Positions 1 to 9,117 of a stretch of 64,000 nucleotides of DNA are shown in pieces (the first letter of the stretch is position 1; the number at the start of each line of letters is the position of its first letter). This stretch comes from Stieleria neptunia (GTDB taxonomy: Bacteria > Planctomycetota > Planctomycetia > Pirellulales > Pirellulaceae). The position numbers were made by a program, and so were the translations under genes. The DNA lies in contig NZ_CP037423.1 of NCBI RefSeq assembly GCF_007754155.1, forward strand, positions 7,498,938 through 7,562,937, read 5' to 3'. The notes under the pieces are model-generated. The model was given only the letters and a program-made list of their open reading frames with translations, was not told the DNA's origin and searched no databases.

Positions 1-2
1 CG

Positions 3-914
3 GCTGAATCCGGCAAGGCCATCTATTTGCAAAAGCCGTTGACCCATACGATTGCCGAAGGGCAAAAACTGGTCGCGGCAGTGAGAAAAAACAATGTCAT
101 CTTGCAGACCGGATCGCAGCAACGTTCCGATCACCGATTTCGCTTGGCCTGTGAACTGGTTCGCAGCGGACGCATCGGCAAACTGCATACGATTCGCGTC
201 CAACTGCCGACCGATCATGGAACGGGAGAGGACGTCACGATGTCGGTTCCCGAGCAACTGAACTACGACATGTGGCTCGGCCCGACACCCCGGATGCCCT
301 ACACCGAACATCGTGTGCATCCGCAATCGGACTTCAGTCGACCGGGTTGGCTGCAGATCGAATCCTATTGCCGCGGCATGATCACCGGCTGGGGCGCGCA
401 CATGTTTGACATCGCCCAATGGGGACATGACTCCGATGATTCCGGACCGGTCGAGATGGAGGCGAGTGGTGAATTCCCCGACCGCGGATTGTTCAACGTC
501 CACACCGAGTTTCAGGCCGAAGGACGCTATGCCGACGGGGTCAACCTGTTGGCCAGTTCGGGCACACCGGCCGGTGTGACGTTCGAAGGAGATGCCGGAT
601 CGATTGTGGTCACTCGCTCCAGTTTGACCGCCCAGCCGGGTGGCATTCTGCGAGAGCCGATCGGTGAGGGTGAAGTGCATCTCTACCACAGTGACAACCA
701 CATGCAGAACTTTCTCCAGTGCATGCGGACACACCAAGAGCCGATCTGTCCGGTCGAAGTCGGACATCGCTCCAACAGCATTTGCGTGATCACGCATCTG
801 GCCATGAAGCTGGGACGAAAACTTCGCTGGAACCCGGTGACCGAGCGGTTCGTCGACGATCAAGCGGCCAACGACATGCTGGACTATGAACATCGTAAAC
901 CGTGGACCGTTTGA
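3..914 (+). CDS. Gfo/Idh/MocA family oxidoreductase, C-terminal part
   Basis: The reading frame is open from the first bases of the window, so the N-terminal Rossmann half lies upstream. It opens with GKAIYLQKPLTHTIAEG, matching the family's EKP motif, whose lysine is catalytic; here the glutamate is glutamine. The rest shows the family C-terminal domain, including YDMWLGPTP, GMITGWGAHMFDIAQWG and a final RKLRWNP segment. Family members are NAD(P)-dependent sugar or inositol dehydrogenases; the substrate cannot be read here. It sits 18 nt ahead of the DUF6807 gene on the same strand, a common pairing in planctomycete carbohydrate loci (family knowledge). Confidence 0.88.
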   Translation, partial: AESGKAIYLQKPLTHTIAEGQKLVAAVRKNNVILQTGSQQRSDHRFRLACELVRSGRIGKLHTIRVQLPTDHGTGEDVTMSVPEQLNYDMWLGPTPRMPYTEHRVHPQSDFSRPGWLQIESYCRGMITGWGAHMFDIAQWGHDSDDSGPVEMEASGEFPDRGLFNVHTEFQAEGRYADGVNLLASSGTPAGVTFEGDAGSIVVTRSSLTAQPGGILREPIGEGEVHLYHSDNHMQNFLQCMRTHQEPICPVEVGHRSNSICVITHLAMKLGRKLRWNPVTERFVDDQAANDMLDYEHRKPWTV

Positions 915-932
915 CTCGCTGGAACAAGATGA

Positions 933-1877
933 ATGAGATTTCTGTCGCTCGCAGGATGGCTGACGGTCGTCGTCGCGACTGCCGCACCACCATCGGTCGA
1001 ACTGCAATTGCAGGACGAGGCCAAGCAGTTGGTCGTCCGGGTCGAAGGCCAGCCGGCGATGGCGTACCAGTTCGGCGATGAATTTGCCCTGCCGCACTTT
1101 TGGCCGCTTCGCAGTCCCTCGGAAAAACTGCTGACCGTCCAAAGACCAGATCCCTATCCGCACCACCGATCACTGTGGATTGCCGACAAAGTGCAGATGG
1201 GTGACGGTCCAGTAGTGGATTTTTACCACAGCTGGAAAAACTTGCGGCGTCCGTCAAAACCAGCCGATGGGTTTCGTCACTTCATTCGTCACCAACGCTT
1301 CAGTGAAATGAAAACGGAAGGCGCGACGGCGCTGATTGAGATCGAATTGCAGTGGATCGTCGATGACAACAGGCCCCTACTCGATGAGCATCGAAAACTG
1401 CGCCTCGTCGCCCTCGGTAACGGTGCGTACTTCTTCGATTTGACTTGGAACTTGCAGCCGCACGAGGGTGACGTCAAGTTCCTGAGCGATGGCGTGCACT
1501 ACGCTTGGCCGTATGTTCGGATGCATCCCCAATTCAGCGGCGAACAGGGTGGCGTGTTGACCAATGACGAAGGGCGACGCGGGCAGGCCGGCACGAACGA
1601 CCAGACGGCTCGTTGGATCGATTACTCCAACACCGTCGCGGGCGAAACCGAGGGTTTGGCCCTCTTCGTCTATCCTGACGACACCCCGCCTCAGTGGCTG
1701 ACGCGCGAGTACGGCACGTTCGGACCACGTCGCGCGGAAAAGTGGAGCGGAACAAAGTTCACACTCCGCGCCGGCGAGTCCTTGCACGGTCGCGTCGGGG
1801 TGTTCGTTCATCGTGGCGATGCCAAGTCGGGCCGGGTTGCGGAACATTACCGCCAATACGTCGAGGACAAACTGTGA
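933..1877 (+). CDS. Secreted PmoA-like DUF6807 family protein
   Basis: This 314-residue protein starts with a short hydrophobic signal peptide (MRFLSLAGWLTVVVATAA). The body carries family features such as HFWPLRSPSEK, PYPHHRSLWIADK and a C-terminal YGTFGPRRAEKWSG stretch. These match the PmoA-like/DUF6807 family common in planctomycetes, usually beside Gfo/Idh/MocA genes. Its biochemical role is not established; export to the periplasm is inferred from the signal peptide. The stop codon overlaps the GTG start of the next gene, indicating one operon. Confidence 0.8.
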   Translation: MRFLSLAGWLTVVVATAAPPSVELQLQDEAKQLVVRVEGQPAMAYQFGDEFALPHFWPLRSPSEKLLTVQRPDPYPHHRSLWIADKVQMGDGPVVDFYHSWKNLRRPSKPADGFRHFIRHQRFSEMKTEGATALIEIELQWIVDDNRPLLDEHRKLRLVALGNGAYFFDLTWNLQPHEGDVKFLSDGVHYAWPYVRMHPQFSGEQGGVLTNDEGRRGQAGTNDQTARWIDYSNTVAGETEGLALFVYPDDTPPQWLTREYGTFGPRRAEKWSGTKFTLRAGESLHGRVGVFVHRGDAKSGRVAEHYRQYVEDKL

Positions 1878-3103
1878 AACTACATCGACGCGAGTTCGCG
1901 GCGGCGGTTGCGGCGGCGGCTGCCCCGGTTGTTCGATTCGCCCGTGGGCAGGAACCCGCCACCATGAAGATCGATCGCATCGAGCTGTTCCCCTTGCGCT
2001 ATCCGCTGACCGGCTACTTCAAGTTCTTTACCGGGCCGCACGGTTCGCTGGGGCGTGCAGCGATCGTGATCAAAATCACCGCAGACGACGGAACGGTGGG
2101 TTGGGGCCAGAGCATTCCGATCGCAAAATGGAGTTACGAAACCCTCGAGACGGCCACGATCGTGCTGCGCGAGTATTTTACGCCGGCGATGGTCGGCCGC
2201 GATCCGACCGACATCGACGGCGCCCTGGCGGCGATGGACTCGGTGATCGCGCCCGGATTTACCACCGGCATGCCGATCACCCGCGCCGGCGTGGACCTGG
2301 CGCTTCATGACTTGATGGGCAAGGTGCGCGGTCAATCGCTGGCGCAGATGTGGGGGCGCGAACCCGGTGGACCGATCACGCTCAGCTGGACCGTCAACGT
2401 GAAGCGACTGGCCGATGTGGATCAAGTGATGGAAGAGGGCCGTCGTCGCGGGTACCGCCATTTCAACATCAAGGTGGCGCCCGATCCTGAATTCGACATC
2501 CAGTTGGCCCGACGCGTGCGGAAAAACGCCCCCGAGGGCTTTCTCTGGGCGGACGCCAATGGCGGCTACGATCCGGCCGCCGCGCTGGCCACCGCGCCGC
2601 GATTGGCCGATGCCGGTGTCGATGTGCTGGAGGCACCGCTGAAGCCGAATCAGATCAGCGGTTATCAACAACTCAAACAGCAAGCCGCGTTGCCGATTCT
2701 GATGGACGAAGGGGTGATCAGTCCGACCGATCTGCGCGAGTTCTACCAAGCGGGAATGTGCGATGGCGTCGCGATGAAACCGTCTCGCTGCGGCGGCTTG
2801 CATTCGGCGCGGCAACAAATTGAATTCTGTCAGCAACACGACTTGATTTGGCTGGGCAGCGGGTTGACCGATCCCGACATTTCACTGGCCGCAACCTTGG
2901 GACTCTACGGAGCCTACGGGTTGAACAAGCCCGCCGCACTCAATGGCGACCAGTTTCTAACCGCCAGCGTCCTCAGGGTGCCGCTGCGAATCGAAAAGGA
3001 TCAAGTCCACGTCCCGACCGGCCCCGGCCTGGGCATCGAAGTCGATGAGCAACAGCTGCTCGAACTGATGAAACGCAGCGGCGGAGACAAACTGCTGAAG
3101 TAA
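1874..3103 (+). CDS. Mandelate racemase/muconate lactonizing enzyme (enolase superfamily)
   Basis: The GTG start at 1874 overlaps the previous stop (GTGA), giving 409 residues; a longer open frame upstream only shadows the DUF6807 gene. The N-terminus (HRREF then an alanine-rich stretch) resembles a Tat signal. The enolase-superfamily barrel is visible: HFNIKVAPDPEFD, then WADANGGYD with the first metal ligand, LEAPL with the second, and MDEGV with the third acidic segment. Members abstract a proton alpha to a carboxylate using Mg2+. The substrate is unknown; the neighbours suggest sugar-acid metabolism (inference). Confidence 0.85.
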   Translation: MKLHRREFAAAVAAAAAPVVRFARGQEPATMKIDRIELFPLRYPLTGYFKFFTGPHGSLGRAAIVIKITADDGTVGWGQSIPIAKWSYETLETATIVLREYFTPAMVGRDPTDIDGALAAMDSVIAPGFTTGMPITRAGVDLALHDLMGKVRGQSLAQMWGREPGGPITLSWTVNVKRLADVDQVMEEGRRRGYRHFNIKVAPDPEFDIQLARRVRKNAPEGFLWADANGGYDPAAALATAPRLADAGVDVLEAPLKPNQISGYQQLKQQAALPILMDEGVISPTDLREFYQAGMCDGVAMKPSRCGGLHSARQQIEFCQQHDLIWLGSGLTDPDISLAATLGLYGAYGLNKPAALNGDQFLTASVLRVPLRIEKDQVHVPTGPGLGIEVDEQQLLELMKRSGGDKLLK

Positions 3104-3168
3104 CGATCGGCCGGTCGATCGAAGCCCGCATGCGTATGCAAGGGGCCACTCGACGCACGGAAAACATG

Positions 3169-3223
3169 TGGGATAGGCTTCCAGCCTGTCGATGCTGGAA
3201 TGACAGGCTGGAAGCCTATCCCA
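3169..3223. repeat. Perfect 22-bp inverted repeat (REP-like, possible terminator)
   Basis: The arm at 3169-3190 (core GGGATAGGCTTCCAGCCTG) is exactly complementary to 3202-3223, with an 11-nt loop. It lies 66 nt after the enolase-superfamily gene. It could terminate transcription, but there is no clear T-tract. The sequence resembles dispersed palindromic repeats seen in planctomycete genomes (recalled, not searched). Confidence 0.85.
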
Positions 3224-3331
3224 CTGCAAGAGATCCGACACTCATATTCCACTCGTTGCTCACGCGTCGCGTCTGGCATGGACGCGTTAATTTCGGAACC
3301 TCGACTAGCTCGACAACCCGCACAGAATCTG

Positions 3332-5146
3332 TCATCGGGCGAGAGCCGTTGTGTGAACTAAATCGTTGGAGTTCCAGCCGGGCAGCGGGGATCTCGATGC
3401 TTCGCGAATGATGTTGTCGTGGACCAGAAAGCCTGCGTCCCCGACAAAATACGAATGGGTCTGGTCGACGATCAGATTATGGGCTTCGCTGTCGACACCT
3501 CCTTCGGTGACATCGATCGGAGTCGACCGCTGAATCGTGCGAAGGCGATCTCCCGGATTGAGTTCTTTCGCCATCGTCCATCCGCGCCCGACGACCCAGA
3601 ACGGATGGCCCACCGTTGCGGTGATCTGCTCCCCGCCGACCGTGATCTGCATCGTGTCGCTCGGCGGTCGAATGCTCGTTTGAAGCACCAGCCGATACGA
3701 CAATTCTCCCGTCTGCAGATCCTGGGAAAGCACCTTGTCGCCCGGACGGATGCCTTCGATGGCTCGTTTTCCGGTTTCGGTGTGGACCAGGGTGCCCGCC
3801 GGAAAACACTCACAGCGACGCGGTCGAGGCGCGCGAATCGTACGCCGACGATAATCCGTGTTCGTAAAGTAGTATTCTCGTTTGTGATCGGCGACCAAGT
3901 ACTCGTTGTAGTGCTTCCACCAATCCCACCACAGGCTCGGAACATCGTCCATCTCTTCACCTGTGGCATTGCGCAGCGCGGTAAAGATCCGACCATTGAG
4001 TTGCTTGGTCTGTGCATTCTTCTGCGCCACGACGCGTTCGGTCGCGGCAATTTTACGACGATGCAAGGCCACTTCACGGGCAACAATTTGCCGATACGCG
4101 GGGGTGGCGCGGAATCGCGGGTCTTGGACCGTCAAGGCTGCGTTGGTCGATTGGAACAGGTTGATCGCGTCGTCGGGCCTCTCTTGTCGCAATCGCGTAT
4201 GGCTGATCACTGTGTCTCCGATCGCGTTGAGGCTGGACACCGCTTGGATCGGTGACTCCAATCGATTCAGATACTGCGGTGCATAGGCATGGACCGGATG
4301 CTCGGACAACTTTCTTGCCGCAGCCTGTCTGGCGTCGGCATCTTTCAATTCCAGCGAAAGTCGAACCAGCGCGTCGGCGGAGACTTGGGCTGGGATGCTG
4401 CCGATCGTGTCGACGAGACGATACTGCAAGTCGGTGTCGACACGTCGCACCAGTTTTTCCATGGCAGGAACAGCCTCGGGATCATCGATCGCGGCGAACC
4501 CCTTCCAGGCATCCGGATCCCGGTCCGATGAAGACGCATCCCGTTCTCTCCGCAATCGATTGAGCGTCGGTTCCCACTTGCGAAGTGCCCGCTTGTCATC
4601 GATTAACGATTGCTTGTAGGCGTCCACTTCTTCCTTGGTCATTAATGTGCCACGGAATTCCCGCAGTTTGAGTCGTTTCCGTGCTTCGTCATGGGTGGGA
4701 TCGCTTGCGATGACGTTTCTCCAGTGCAGCTGCTCTCGATCTTCCATTTCGTTGATGCGACACCAATGCGCCAACGCAATCTCGCCAGCCATTGTGCCGG
4801 CGTATCGATCCCTCAGAAAACTGTATCGATAGAGAACATCGTCTGACGCATTGAGTGATGCCGATCGCTGGGCGGGCATCCATCGATCATCCTGTTTGAG
4901 AAACCCGGCCAGTCCTCGCGCAGCCGGATCGTTGGGGTTTTGCTTGATCGCGCTGACCAAATACATCTCGCGCTTTTCATTGTCGCCGTCCAATTCGGCC
5001 CGCAAGGCCTTTTGAACCAGCGAGCCGGAATTCAATTTGCCGTCCCCGGCGAAAAGGCGGCTTGAGGAACAAAACACCAGGGACAGTGGTATGGCAGTCA
5101 GAACACACGACGCCTGGAAGAGAGAATGACAACGTCTGCGGTCCAT
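3332..5146 (-). CDS. Secreted protein with C-terminal Hint domain
   Basis: The ATG at 5146 follows a purine-rich AAGGGG and opens a signal peptide (MDRRRCHSLFQASCVLTAI), giving 604 residues; an upstream start would add 42 residues lacking such a signal. The middle is alpha-helical and repeat-like (KALRAELDGDNEKREMYL, then MEKLVRRVDTDLQYR and similar), resembling TPR/HEAT segments. From about residue 440 comes a Hint domain: CFPAGTLVHTETGKRAIEGI, TATVGHPFWVVGRGW, AHNLIVDQTHSYFVGD and VHDN. Hint domains autoprocess proteins and often precede a toxin in polymorphic toxins. Here only about 25 residues follow VHDN, so no toxin is present. The role is unknown. Confidence 0.75.
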   Translation of the reverse strand: MDRRRCHSLFQASCVLTAIPLSLVFCSSSRLFAGDGKLNSGSLVQKALRAELDGDNEKREMYLVSAIKQNPNDPAARGLAGFLKQDDRWMPAQRSASLNASDDVLYRYSFLRDRYAGTMAGEIALAHWCRINEMEDREQLHWRNVIASDPTHDEARKRLKLREFRGTLMTKEEVDAYKQSLIDDKRALRKWEPTLNRLRRERDASSSDRDPDAWKGFAAIDDPEAVPAMEKLVRRVDTDLQYRLVDTIGSIPAQVSADALVRLSLELKDADARQAAARKLSEHPVHAYAPQYLNRLESPIQAVSSLNAIGDTVISHTRLRQERPDDAINLFQSTNAALTVQDPRFRATPAYRQIVAREVALHRRKIAATERVVAQKNAQTKQLNGRIFTALRNATGEEMDDVPSLWWDWWKHYNEYLVADHKREYYFTNTDYRRRTIRAPRPRRCECFPAGTLVHTETGKRAIEGIRPGDKVLSQDLQTGELSYRLVLQTSIRPPSDTMQITVGGEQITATVGHPFWVVGRGWTMAKELNPGDRLRTIQRSTPIDVTEGGVDSEAHNLIVDQTHSYFVGDAGFLVHDNIIREASRSPLPGWNSNDLVHTTALAR

Positions 5147-5460
5147 CGGATCGCCCCTTGCGTGAGGGAACTTAGCTTGCTTTTGGAACACCGCTTGCCT
5201 GCAACATTCGCGCCACCGCAATGCTCGATGCCGAGATTCAACGCTTGGCAGTGAATTCGCACCGTTGGGCAATGGGATGTGTCTCGCAGCGCGCGATCGA
5301 CACGATCACACCCGCGTCTCATCTTTATACACCATCCCGCCCCCCGCGACACACATTGGCAGCCCGCGCGCCCGCTGTCTCAGCCGGATCGCCCGGCATG
5401 CCCCGTTGATCTCTGTCCTCACGCGTGCATTCTGCAAAGTCCACCTGAACCGCACAGGTC
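5147..5460. other. Non-coding stretch upstream of the Hint gene
   Basis: No credible gene is visible. It carries the ribosome-binding site and presumably the promoter of the minus-strand Hint gene near 5150-5220. Short open frames here overlap on both strands and lack recognisable domains. Confidence 0.4.
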
Positions 5461-5583
5461 TCACGAGGACTGCGCGACATCCGTCGTCTGGTGAGCGGAT
5501 TGGAGCGTCCGTCGACGTAGGCTTTCGCTGGATCCGATTTTCACTCGAGGAACGTATAAGATGACCTGGGAAGACGTATTGAT

Positions 5584-5610
5584 TGTCACGGGGCGCCCAA
5601 AAGGGACCAG
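5584..5610 (+). repeat. Left terminal inverted repeat of IS21 element
   Basis: It begins TGTCACGGGGCG and continues into AAAAGGGACCA. It pairs with the right end once a three-base difference in spacing is allowed. Confidence 0.75.
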
Positions 5611-5703
5611 TAATGGGCGCTTCAAAGTCCTCCACACTGTGAGGGGATTGGCCGAACTACCGTATCTCGTTTTGCATCCCGCGAAACGGAGAAATGGTAT
5701 CCG

Positions 5704-7293
5704 GTGGCCAATCATTTAAGCGTGACTAAGTCCAATTCTATTAAGCAGTTACATCAACAGGGATTGTCTCAAAGGCAGATCGCTGCAGCAGTCGGTGTCG
5801 ATCGCAAGACCGTCAGACGGCAATTGGCCGGTAACCCGGCAGAAGCTGCCCCCAATTCGGATCCAAAAGGGACCAGCGCGCCCACCGGGATTGCCGCGGG
5901 TGAACCGGTCACCGAGTTGGACAAGCAAAGCGAGCAGTTGGTGCCCTATTCGCCCAGCCAGTGCCAGCCATTTCGCCAGGCGATCGAGCAGATGCTCAGC
6001 GCAGGGTTGTCCGCTCAGCGGGTCTTCCAAGACTTGCAAACAGAGCACGCTTACCAGGGCAGCTACTACAGCGTCCGTCGATTCGTCAAGAAACTCCGCA
6101 CCGAAAAACCCGAAGCGTTTCGCCGTCTCGAAGTCGAGCCTGGATTCGAAGCGCAAGTCGATTTTGGAACCGGCGCTCCGGTCATCGATGAGAACGGTCG
6201 ACGACGGAAAACCCATGTACTGCGCGTCGTGCTGAGTCATTCACGAAAGGGGTATGCCGAAGTCGTCTACCGCCAAACCACCGATGAGTTCATCACCGCA
6301 CTGGAGAACGCTTTCGTGGCCTTCGGTGGAGTGCCCAAGGTGATTGTGATCGACAACCTCAAGGCGGCTGTCAAGAATCCAGACTGGTACGACCCCGAGT
6401 TGGTTCCCAAGCTCCAGGCATTCGCCGATCACTACAACACCACCGTCTTGCCGACGCGTCCTTACACGCCAAGGCACAAAGGCAAGGTTGAGCGTGGCGT
6501 CGACTACGTCCAGGAGAACGCACTCAAAGGAAAGTCGTTCACGTCACTCTGTGAACAGAATGACTACCTTGCCAATTGGGAATCGAACGTCGCCGACAAA
6601 CGCATTCACGGCACGACACAGAAGCAAGTCGGAACGCATTTCGAAACAACCGAAAAGCCGACATTGCAGCCGCTTCGGATCGATCGATTCCCGAATTTCT
6701 ATGAGGGTCGGCGCAAGGTCAGTCGCGATGGTCACGTGGCGGTGGAACGAGCCTACTACAGCGCGCCACCTGAATACGTTGGTTACTCCGTCTGGGTGCG
6801 TTGGGATTCGCGCACGGTTCGATTACTTGACAATGACTTGAAGCAGATCGCGATTTTCGCACGTAGCGTCGCCGGAAAGCACAACACAAATCCACAACAT
6901 ATAGCAAGCGAAAAAATCAATTCGATTGAGCGTGGGACGGGGTATTTACTGCGAAAAGCCTCGGCTATCGGCAATTTTAGCGCCCGCTGGAGTGAGGCCA
7001 TGCTGGAGCAGCGTGGCATCACCGGACATCGCGTGCTGCACGGGCTGATCCAACTTGCGAACAAACATCGCTACGACAAAATCGAACAGGCGTGCGACAT
7101 CGCTTGGCGACACGGTGACTTCCACCTCCGAACGCTTCGGAGGTTGATCAAGCGCAAGGAAGCCGTCCAGCAACTGATGCCATTCTTAGAAGATCATGAA
7201 CTGATCCGTCCGTTGGCAAGCTATGACCAATTCGTACACGAGTGTGTGCAAAGGAACCTGTATCAATCTCAAGGAGGAAAGAGTGATGAATGA
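5704..7293 (+). CDS. istA: IS21-family transposase IstA
   Basis: This 529-residue transposase begins at a GTG. Residues 8-42 form a helix-turn-helix (LHQQGLSQRQIAAAVGVDRK). The integrase-like core has the DDE residues at about D153 (QVDFGTGAP), D217 (VIVIDNLK) and E263 (HKGKVERGVDY). The length and order fit IS21 IstA. It catalyses strand cutting and joining, with IstB as ATPase partner. Its end overlaps the istB start by 8 nt, and a strong AAGGAGG at 7271-7277 lies inside its 3' end. Confidence 0.93.
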   Translation: MANHLSVTKSNSIKQLHQQGLSQRQIAAAVGVDRKTVRRQLAGNPAEAAPNSDPKGTSAPTGIAAGEPVTELDKQSEQLVPYSPSQCQPFRQAIEQMLSAGLSAQRVFQDLQTEHAYQGSYYSVRRFVKKLRTEKPEAFRRLEVEPGFEAQVDFGTGAPVIDENGRRRKTHVLRVVLSHSRKGYAEVVYRQTTDEFITALENAFVAFGGVPKVIVIDNLKAAVKNPDWYDPELVPKLQAFADHYNTTVLPTRPYTPRHKGKVERGVDYVQENALKGKSFTSLCEQNDYLANWESNVADKRIHGTTQKQVGTHFETTEKPTLQPLRIDRFPNFYEGRRKVSRDGHVAVERAYYSAPPEYVGYSVWVRWDSRTVRLLDNDLKQIAIFARSVAGKHNTNPQHIASEKINSIERGTGYLLRKASAIGNFSARWSEAMLEQRGITGHRVLHGLIQLANKHRYDKIEQACDIAWRHGDFHLRTLRRLIKRKEAVQQLMPFLEDHELIRPLASYDQFVHECVQRNLYQSQGGKSDE

Positions 7294-8068
7294 ATCATTG
7301 ACCCGGACGCTTCGCGAACTTCGTTTGAGCGGCTTGGCCGAGACGCTGGAAGTGCGTCTGGCCGAAGCTGTCTCGAGCAAGCTGACGCACTTGGAGTTTT
7401 TAGAACTGGTGCTCGCAGACGAGTCACTTGTGCGTGGTGATCGACGTATCGCTCGGGGCGTCAAGCGAGCCGGCTTTCGCGATGTCCGTCGCTTGGAAGA
7501 TTTTGATTTCTCCTTCAACAAAAGCATCGATCGAACGAGGATCTTCGATTTGGCCAGTGGGCACTTCCTGCGTCAATCACGTGACGTTCTGTTGTGCGGT
7601 CCTCCCGGTACTGGCAAAAGCCATCTCGCCCAAGCGATCGGGCATGCGGTGATCCGTAGTGGCGCATCGGTGTACTACCGGAGCATCTTTGATGTCGTAC
7701 GTGACTTCCTGCACGACGAAGCGATCGGTGGTGAAGAGAAGGTGATGAACCGCTATCTCAAACCAGATCTGTTGATCATCGATGACATGGGAATGAAGCA
7801 GCTTCCCAAGCGAAGCGGCGAGTACCTGTTCGAGATCATCATGCGCCGCCACGAAGTCCGCAGCACCATGATGACGAGTAATCGTCCCTTGGAAGATTGG
7901 GGCAAACTGATCGGTGATGTACCGAGCGCCAGCGCGATCCTCGACCGATTTTTGCAGTCGGCTGAGATCATGAAAATCACGGGGCGGAGCTACCGCCTCG
8001 GAAAAGGTCCAGAAAGTTCAAAAGGGGCCAAAGCGCCCACCGGCTCGGAAGCCGAAAAGAAACCATAG
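7286..8068 (+). CDS. istB: IS21-family helper ATPase IstB
   Basis: The ATG at 7286 sits 8 nt after AAGGAGG, giving 260 residues. The protein is an AAA+ ATPase with Walker A CGPPGTGKSHLAQ, Walker B LLIIDDMGM, and the arginine-rich tail typical of IstB (RSTMMTSNRPLEDWGKLIGD). IstB oligomers select target DNA and stimulate IstA. Both genes look intact, so the element may be active (inference). Confidence 0.95.
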   Translation: MNESLTRTLRELRLSGLAETLEVRLAEAVSSKLTHLEFLELVLADESLVRGDRRIARGVKRAGFRDVRRLEDFDFSFNKSIDRTRIFDLASGHFLRQSRDVLLCGPPGTGKSHLAQAIGHAVIRSGASVYYRSIFDVVRDFLHDEAIGGEEKVMNRYLKPDLLIIDDMGMKQLPKRSGEYLFEIIMRRHEVRSTMMTSNRPLEDWGKLIGDVPSASAILDRFLQSAEIMKITGRSYRLGKGPESSKGAKAPTGSEAEKKP

Positions 8069-8132
8069 ACGCGGCGATCAATCGCCGACATCTCGACCAC
8101 CAATTTCAAAAGGGACCAAAAGCGCCCATCGG

Positions 8133-8161
8133 TGGTCCCTTTTGAAGCGCCCCGTGACAAT
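8133..8161 (-). repeat. Right terminal inverted repeat of IS21 element
   Basis: This is the reverse complement of the left end over GTCACGGGGCG and AAAAGGGACCA. A direct AAAAGGGACCAAAAGCGCCC copy lies just inside at 8108-8127, so the right end carries back-to-back inverted motifs. Confidence 0.75.
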
Positions 8162-8356
8162 TTGATACCGTCGCTGATCGCCGTCTCGTGCTCGATGTTG
8201 GCCAAATCCATCGAAGGCAGGCTACGCAAGCATCGGCTGTTCGCCGATGCGGGTGAGACCGAACGCGACGATCAAGAATGGTAAAATGAATTGAAGGTAA
8301 CCGTTCCATCTGCCCAGGTGTGCCCTGCTCGCTGGGACGACCGGCGGGTACGAGCC

Positions 8357-9040
8357 GTTGGTGTCTAGGCTTCAGCCGATCCTCGTTCAGCTGTGGGGGC
8401 GCCGAAGGCTTCGTTGAAGAGCGCCTGAAGGCTGCACACCAACGGTTCGGACGCCATGCCTGTGACTGCCGGGGAGCCTGTCGGTGATTCGCAGAGGGCT
8501 TTGGCCGAACAGACAAGCTGTCGGATGACGGTTTACCGAGCGTCTCGTTCCCGGCTTACCTCGCTTGGGCTCGGACGCGGTCACTTTCGCCCTTCTTGAT
8601 AACGAACTCGGCATCCTGCCTCGCACTGTTTTTATCGGGCTCCGCCCTCGGCGTCGGTGCTGCTCGCTCGCGCTCGGCGCTACCCTCATCCTTCGGTCGC
8701 TGTCACCACCTCCGCGGGCCGCCGGCTCCGCTCGGTCGATCCCTCCCTTACTCCGGTCGCCGAACGATGGCCCGCTACATCACTCCACCACCATCATCAC
8801 TCTACCACTCCTTGTCTCCCCCTCTCCTTGTCTCCCTCTCTGCCTTCCCGCTTCCCTGCCATCGTTCTCCGACTGACATCCTGTCCCCGACGGGTTTCAG
8901 TCGACGGGCATCGTGCCCGCCGTGCCTTCGGCGTTCTTTCTTGTCCGAAGGTGCGCGATCGATCTTATGGCAAGGCCTAGCGCCCTCCCATTGCGGCGGA
9001 AGTCAACTCGGTCCTGTGATCACGTCAATCGTCCGCCGCT
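8357..9040. repeat. Array repeat R, copy 1
   Basis: This is one of four long copies and one fragment of a GC-rich non-coding repeat; every long copy follows a putative immunity gene on the minus strand. It starts with an imperfect palindrome built on GTTGGTGTCTAGGCTTCAGCC. It continues through GGAGCCTGTCGGTGATTCGC and ends with complementary GCGGCGGA and TCCGCCGC arms (about 8993-9039). ORFs inside it differ between copies and look like GC-rich shadows. The terminal hairpin could end transcription of the immunity gene (inference). Confidence 0.85.
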
Positions 9041-9117
9041 TGATCAGTCATTAGCCGCTGACATTGTTTTGCCCAGTCTCACTTTTCGGTACCTGACAGC
9101 TGATACCCTGAAAAGTC

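Larger units (their letters stand above)
5584..8161 (+). mobile_element. IS21-family insertion sequence
   Basis: The element has imperfect terminal inverted repeats starting TGTCACGGGGCG at 5584 and ending in the complement near 8148-8159. It holds overlapping istA and istB. TTGAT occurs immediately before the left end (5579-5583) and just after the right end (8162-8166), consistent with a target duplication. Internal AAAAGGGACCA-type motifs recur near both ends, as expected for transposase binding sites. The exact right boundary is uncertain by about two bases. Confidence 0.85.
5461..8229 (-). pseudogene. Short ORF split by the IS21 element
   Basis: Removing the IS and one copy of the TTGAT repeat joins 8229-8162 to 5583-5461 in one minus-strand frame, giving about 61 codons (LPSMDLANIEHETAISDG, then SSQVILYVPRVKIGSS) ending at TGA. 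The frame also stays open upstream of the assumed TTG start. No family is recognised, and it may be chance in a GC-rich repeat. The coordinates span the inserted element. Confidence 0.25.

Noticed and set aside
790..1856. Several minus-strand open frames opposite the oxidoreductase and DUF6807 genes
   Set aside because: They mirror GC-rich coding sequence, have no domain features and conflict with clearly recognised genes on the other strand.
8357..9040. Proline- and serine-rich open frames within repeat R
   Set aside because: The frames change between copies and shift at the variable inner tract, so they are not conserved proteins.
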